A model generated the notes under the pieces. That model worked only from the letters and a program-made list of their open reading frames with translations. It was not told where the DNA came from and ran no database searches. Both the position numbers and the translations under genes were made by a program. Below are positions 61,466 through 64,000 of a stretch of DNA of 64,000 nucleotides, one piece after another (the first letter of the stretch is position 1; every line of letters starts with the position of its first letter). This stretch comes from Cunninghamella blakesleeana (taxonomy: Eukaryota > Mucoromycota > Mucoromycetes > Mucorales > Cunninghamellaceae), in NCBI GenBank assembly GCA_017871115.1, contig JAFCIZ010000001.1, forward strand, positions 2,027,501 to 2,091,500. The letters are read 5' to 3'.

Positions 61466-62711
61466 ATGAATAAAGGAATGGGACTTGTTAGTTATTATGA
61501 CGATGAATCATCTGATGAAGAGAATATACAAAGCAAACAACTAGATCCCTCCCATTCTAAGCAGTTTAAAATTAACACTAGCTCAGAAGTAGAAAAACAA
61601 AAAGGTAATAGGAAATTACGATGTATATATAGAATAAATACAATATATTACTATTTTTTATTAATTTATAATATTCAATTTTTATATTTATTAGTTACTG
61701 ATCCACCACAAGTTGTTATTGAAGGTACTTTATTTCAACAGAAGCAATAATAATAAATATATAAACTATTCACCGTATTTTTTCATATACTTAAAAATAT
61801 TTCCTTTTTTTTATTTCAAAAAACTAATATTTATATACAGCCAACAAAAATATAAAGGAGGATATCAAAGCAGTCAATGAGCCATTAATACCACCACCAT
61901 CAGCAGTGAAAATAGTTCAAAGTAAAGCTTTAGATCGCTCATCATTACTAAAGAATTTGCTTATACCAAAAGCTATCGCTGGAATAGACAATTGGGGTAT
62001 CTTGCCAGAACCAGACACAGCGTGTGATAGTGAACGCCAGGTATAGCGAAATATTAAATCAAATATAACTGACAATATTATCTATATAAAAAAAGATAAT
62101 ATACTGACAGATATTTATTATTATTGTTACGAAATTATTAGGAAAAAATTGAACACTTTTTATCTTTAAGGAAATCAGGACATTGTCTTAATGAACATTT
62201 ACAGAGGAACAAATCATTTAGAAATCCAAGAATTTATGCAAAATTAGTAGAATTTGTAGATATAGATGAAATAGGTAGTAATTTCCCAAAAGATCAATTT
62301 GATCCAAAAGGATTCCCAGCAAGCTCTTATATGGATGGTATATTAGAAACACAACGTCAAATTGCGGAGGAAAAGGCACAACGGGCAGCTCAAGGTCGTT
62401 CACAACTTGCATTTGTTCCTTCCTCTACTTCTTCTTCTACTCCCCCTTCAATCTCATCACCTTCTACTTCATCACCTTCAGTAAATACATCCATAGATAA
62501 AGCTTCCAAACTAGCGGCAGCAATGGCAAATGCAGCCAAAATAGCTAGTCGAATTGCTAAACCTGCCCACTCTCAACCTACACCATCTGTATCGTCCACC
62601 ACTAATACTTCATCACCGACTGTTCGTTATACTAGTAGTACATCATCACATACAAAACGTAGCAGCCATGGTAAATGGGATAAATCAGATCATAAACGAA
62701 GGCATCGATAA
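61466..62711 (+). CDS. SAP30BP/HCNGP-like transcriptional regulator
   Basis: Four exons (61466-61604, 61695-61724, 61841-62040, 62142-62711) encode 312 aa from the ATG at 61466; 61478 is an equally plausible start. The family signature is complete: LVSYYDDESSDEE at the N-terminus, GILPEPDTACDSERQEKIEHFL, then HCLNEHLQRNKSFRNPRIYAKLVEF, then DIDEIGSNFPKDQFDPKGF. The C-terminus is a Ser/Thr/Pro-rich, Ala-rich tail ending in basic DKSDHKRRHR. SAP30BP is a nuclear protein linked to SIN3/HDAC repression and, more recently, to splicing of short introns through RBM17. That is interesting in a genome with so many short introns, but a link is inference. Exon 2 is only 30 nt. Confidence 0.82.
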
Positions 62712-63143
62712 TAATAATAATAATAAAATTACATATAAACATCATATCATAGATTTTTTATTTTTATTATTTTACAACGCTTTTATTTTAAATATTAATG
62801 TCATATTTAATAAAATAAAATTCATCAAGTGCATTAAAATAGTAATCACTAACATACATTATGAAAAGAAAAAAAAAACCATTTATATCCACACTCTACC
62901 ACAAAAAACGGTCTTTCTTTTACTAAATATACTACAATACCCATGTATAAATCGTTAAAAAAACTGGAGTACGTATAATTTTTCCTCATTTCTTTAATCC
63001 TATATTTTTTACTGGAATATTATAAATTATTATCCTTATTACTATATATTTACTTTCTATCGCTAAGTATATATCAAAATAATAATAAAAAAGACAATAT
63101 TTTTTTTATTTTATAGTTTAACAATGCTGAAAAATAAAATAAT
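62712..63143. other. Convergent intergenic region
   Basis: About 430 bases lie between the 3' ends of the SAP30BP-like gene and the chitin synthase. It is AT-rich with an (AAT)n start at 62709-62727. No gene is seen. Confidence 0.6.
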
Positions 63144-64000
63144 TTATATTTTAAGCCAATGAAAGATGATGTACACAAAACTTCCAATAAATCTAAAACA
63201 AGATACCCCAGTTATGATCCAAAGTAAGAATCCTGTATATGCGAGCGACATATCTTCTCGGTATTCATTAGACTGGTTTTTTATTTGAGAGCTTGATGAC
63301 GATTGAAAACTATCACTAGTGATAAAAGTAATTAAGAGTGCATTACATCCAATCCAAGCCAATACTAATTTCGTTCTAAATCCTCTATAATAATCATCTT
63401 GTTTGGTATGCGGCGATCGACTCTAAAAAATAAATCATAATAATAATGGACATAAAAAACAATAAACTAATATTAATATCTCTATTTCCTCTCTTTTTGA
63501 TTTTTTCGTTTTTGCTCCGACAGATCATATTATAATCTAATTTACTTGTTTGATAATATTTTGCTTTGTTTCCAAATTTGATCGTGCAATTTGATAATTT
63601 TTATTTATCATATCTAATCCATCCACTAATTCCACTTCTACAGTATCCATCCCTTTTTCAGATGAAACTTTATTAGCAACGCCTAAATCCATTTGCAAAG
63701 CATTATCCCCTTTTGTTCCCCAACTAAATAAAACAATATGTATATATAAATGAGCTATAATTATTATTATTTATATTATTTGTAGATTTAAGTTTACCTG
63801 ACATCGTGTATATTACAAAAGGCATATATATTTAAAATGTTTACGTATGTTGGCAATAAAAGAATATATTGGATAAAGCTAGTAAACATATGCGAAAAAT
63901 CCATAAAAAATAAGCCAGACACAAGATATAAACCATATGTTGAAGCCAATGATAAAAAGATATTTCTAAAGGTAGGCTGTTGCATAAGTAAAAGAAAATG
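63144..64000 (-). CDS. Chitin synthase, C-terminal part (runs off the window)
   Basis: The last three exons are present on the minus strand (64000-63798 partial, 63723-63546, 63422-63144). The sequence [21 protein letters not shown], then [30 protein letters not shown], is the highly conserved C-terminal end of class I-III type fungal chitin synthases, after the QRRRW region (not in the window). Several membrane helices follow, ending [11 protein letters not shown]. The enzyme polymerises UDP-GlcNAc into wall chitin at the plasma membrane. The 5' part and catalytic core lie beyond the right edge, so completeness cannot be judged. Confidence 0.9.

Overview
This window looks like nuclear DNA of an early-diverging filamentous fungus, most likely Mucoromycota (Mucorales-like). 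The evidence is a fungal gene set (Fks-type glucan synthase, chitin synthase, ERG28, KRE9/KNH-type GPI protein), very A+T-rich intergenic DNA and introns full of (TA)n, (AAT)n and poly(dA:dT), and many short GT-AG introns (mostly 50-130 nt, usually GTAAGT/GTAAAT...TAG). The genus cannot be fixed from the sequence alone. I rebuilt gene models by joining exons by eye with phase checks. No rRNA, convincing tRNA, CRISPR array or intact transposon was seen.

Layout. 0-4 kb: ERG28 (+) and an alpha-arrestin-like gene (+). 4.7-19.5 kb: a run of cell-surface genes. It holds a beta-trefoil protein with a PYPPPQ-repeat tail (-), a Gly-rich GPI-type protein (-), a second, smaller beta-trefoil protein (+), the 1,3-beta-glucan synthase FKS (-) and a KRE9/KNH-like GPI protein (+). 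20-31 kb: MED4 (-) and FRA10AC1 (+) share a short divergent promoter, followed by the many-exon tRNA Gm18 methyltransferase TRM3/TARBP1 (-). 31-39.4 kb: HINT/HNT1 (+), a kelch-repeat membrane protein (-), ELP6 (+) and a secreted S41-family peptidase (+). 39.4-41.7 kb is a long gene-free, AT-rich stretch. 41.7-54 kb: RAD51 (-), a full-length ABCB/MDR-type transporter (-) and a valyl-tRNA synthetase, probably mitochondrial (-). 54.3-61.1 kb: a ZGRF1-type protein with an N-terminal DUF2439 and a C-terminal UPF1-like helicase (+, about 32 exons). 61.5-64 kb: a SAP30BP/HCNGP-like regulator (+) and the 3' end of a chitin synthase (-), cut by the window edge.

Shared themes. Wall synthesis and surface genes cluster at the left, with chitin synthase at the right end. 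RAD51 and ZGRF1, which act together in homologous recombination in animals, lie about 11 kb apart, and both have CG-rich, E2F/MBF-like sequences upstream. TRM3, ELP6 and ValRS all serve tRNA function. The most striking structural signals are in-frame microexons: an 18-nt exon at the same phase in both beta-trefoil paralogs, a 12-nt exon in ZGRF1, and a 16-nt exon in HINT. The echinocandin hot-spot residues of the glucan synthase also differ from those of susceptible yeasts. I found no clearly new defence or mobile system; the best candidates for new biology are the beta-trefoil/proline-repeat pair and the Gly-rich exon series.
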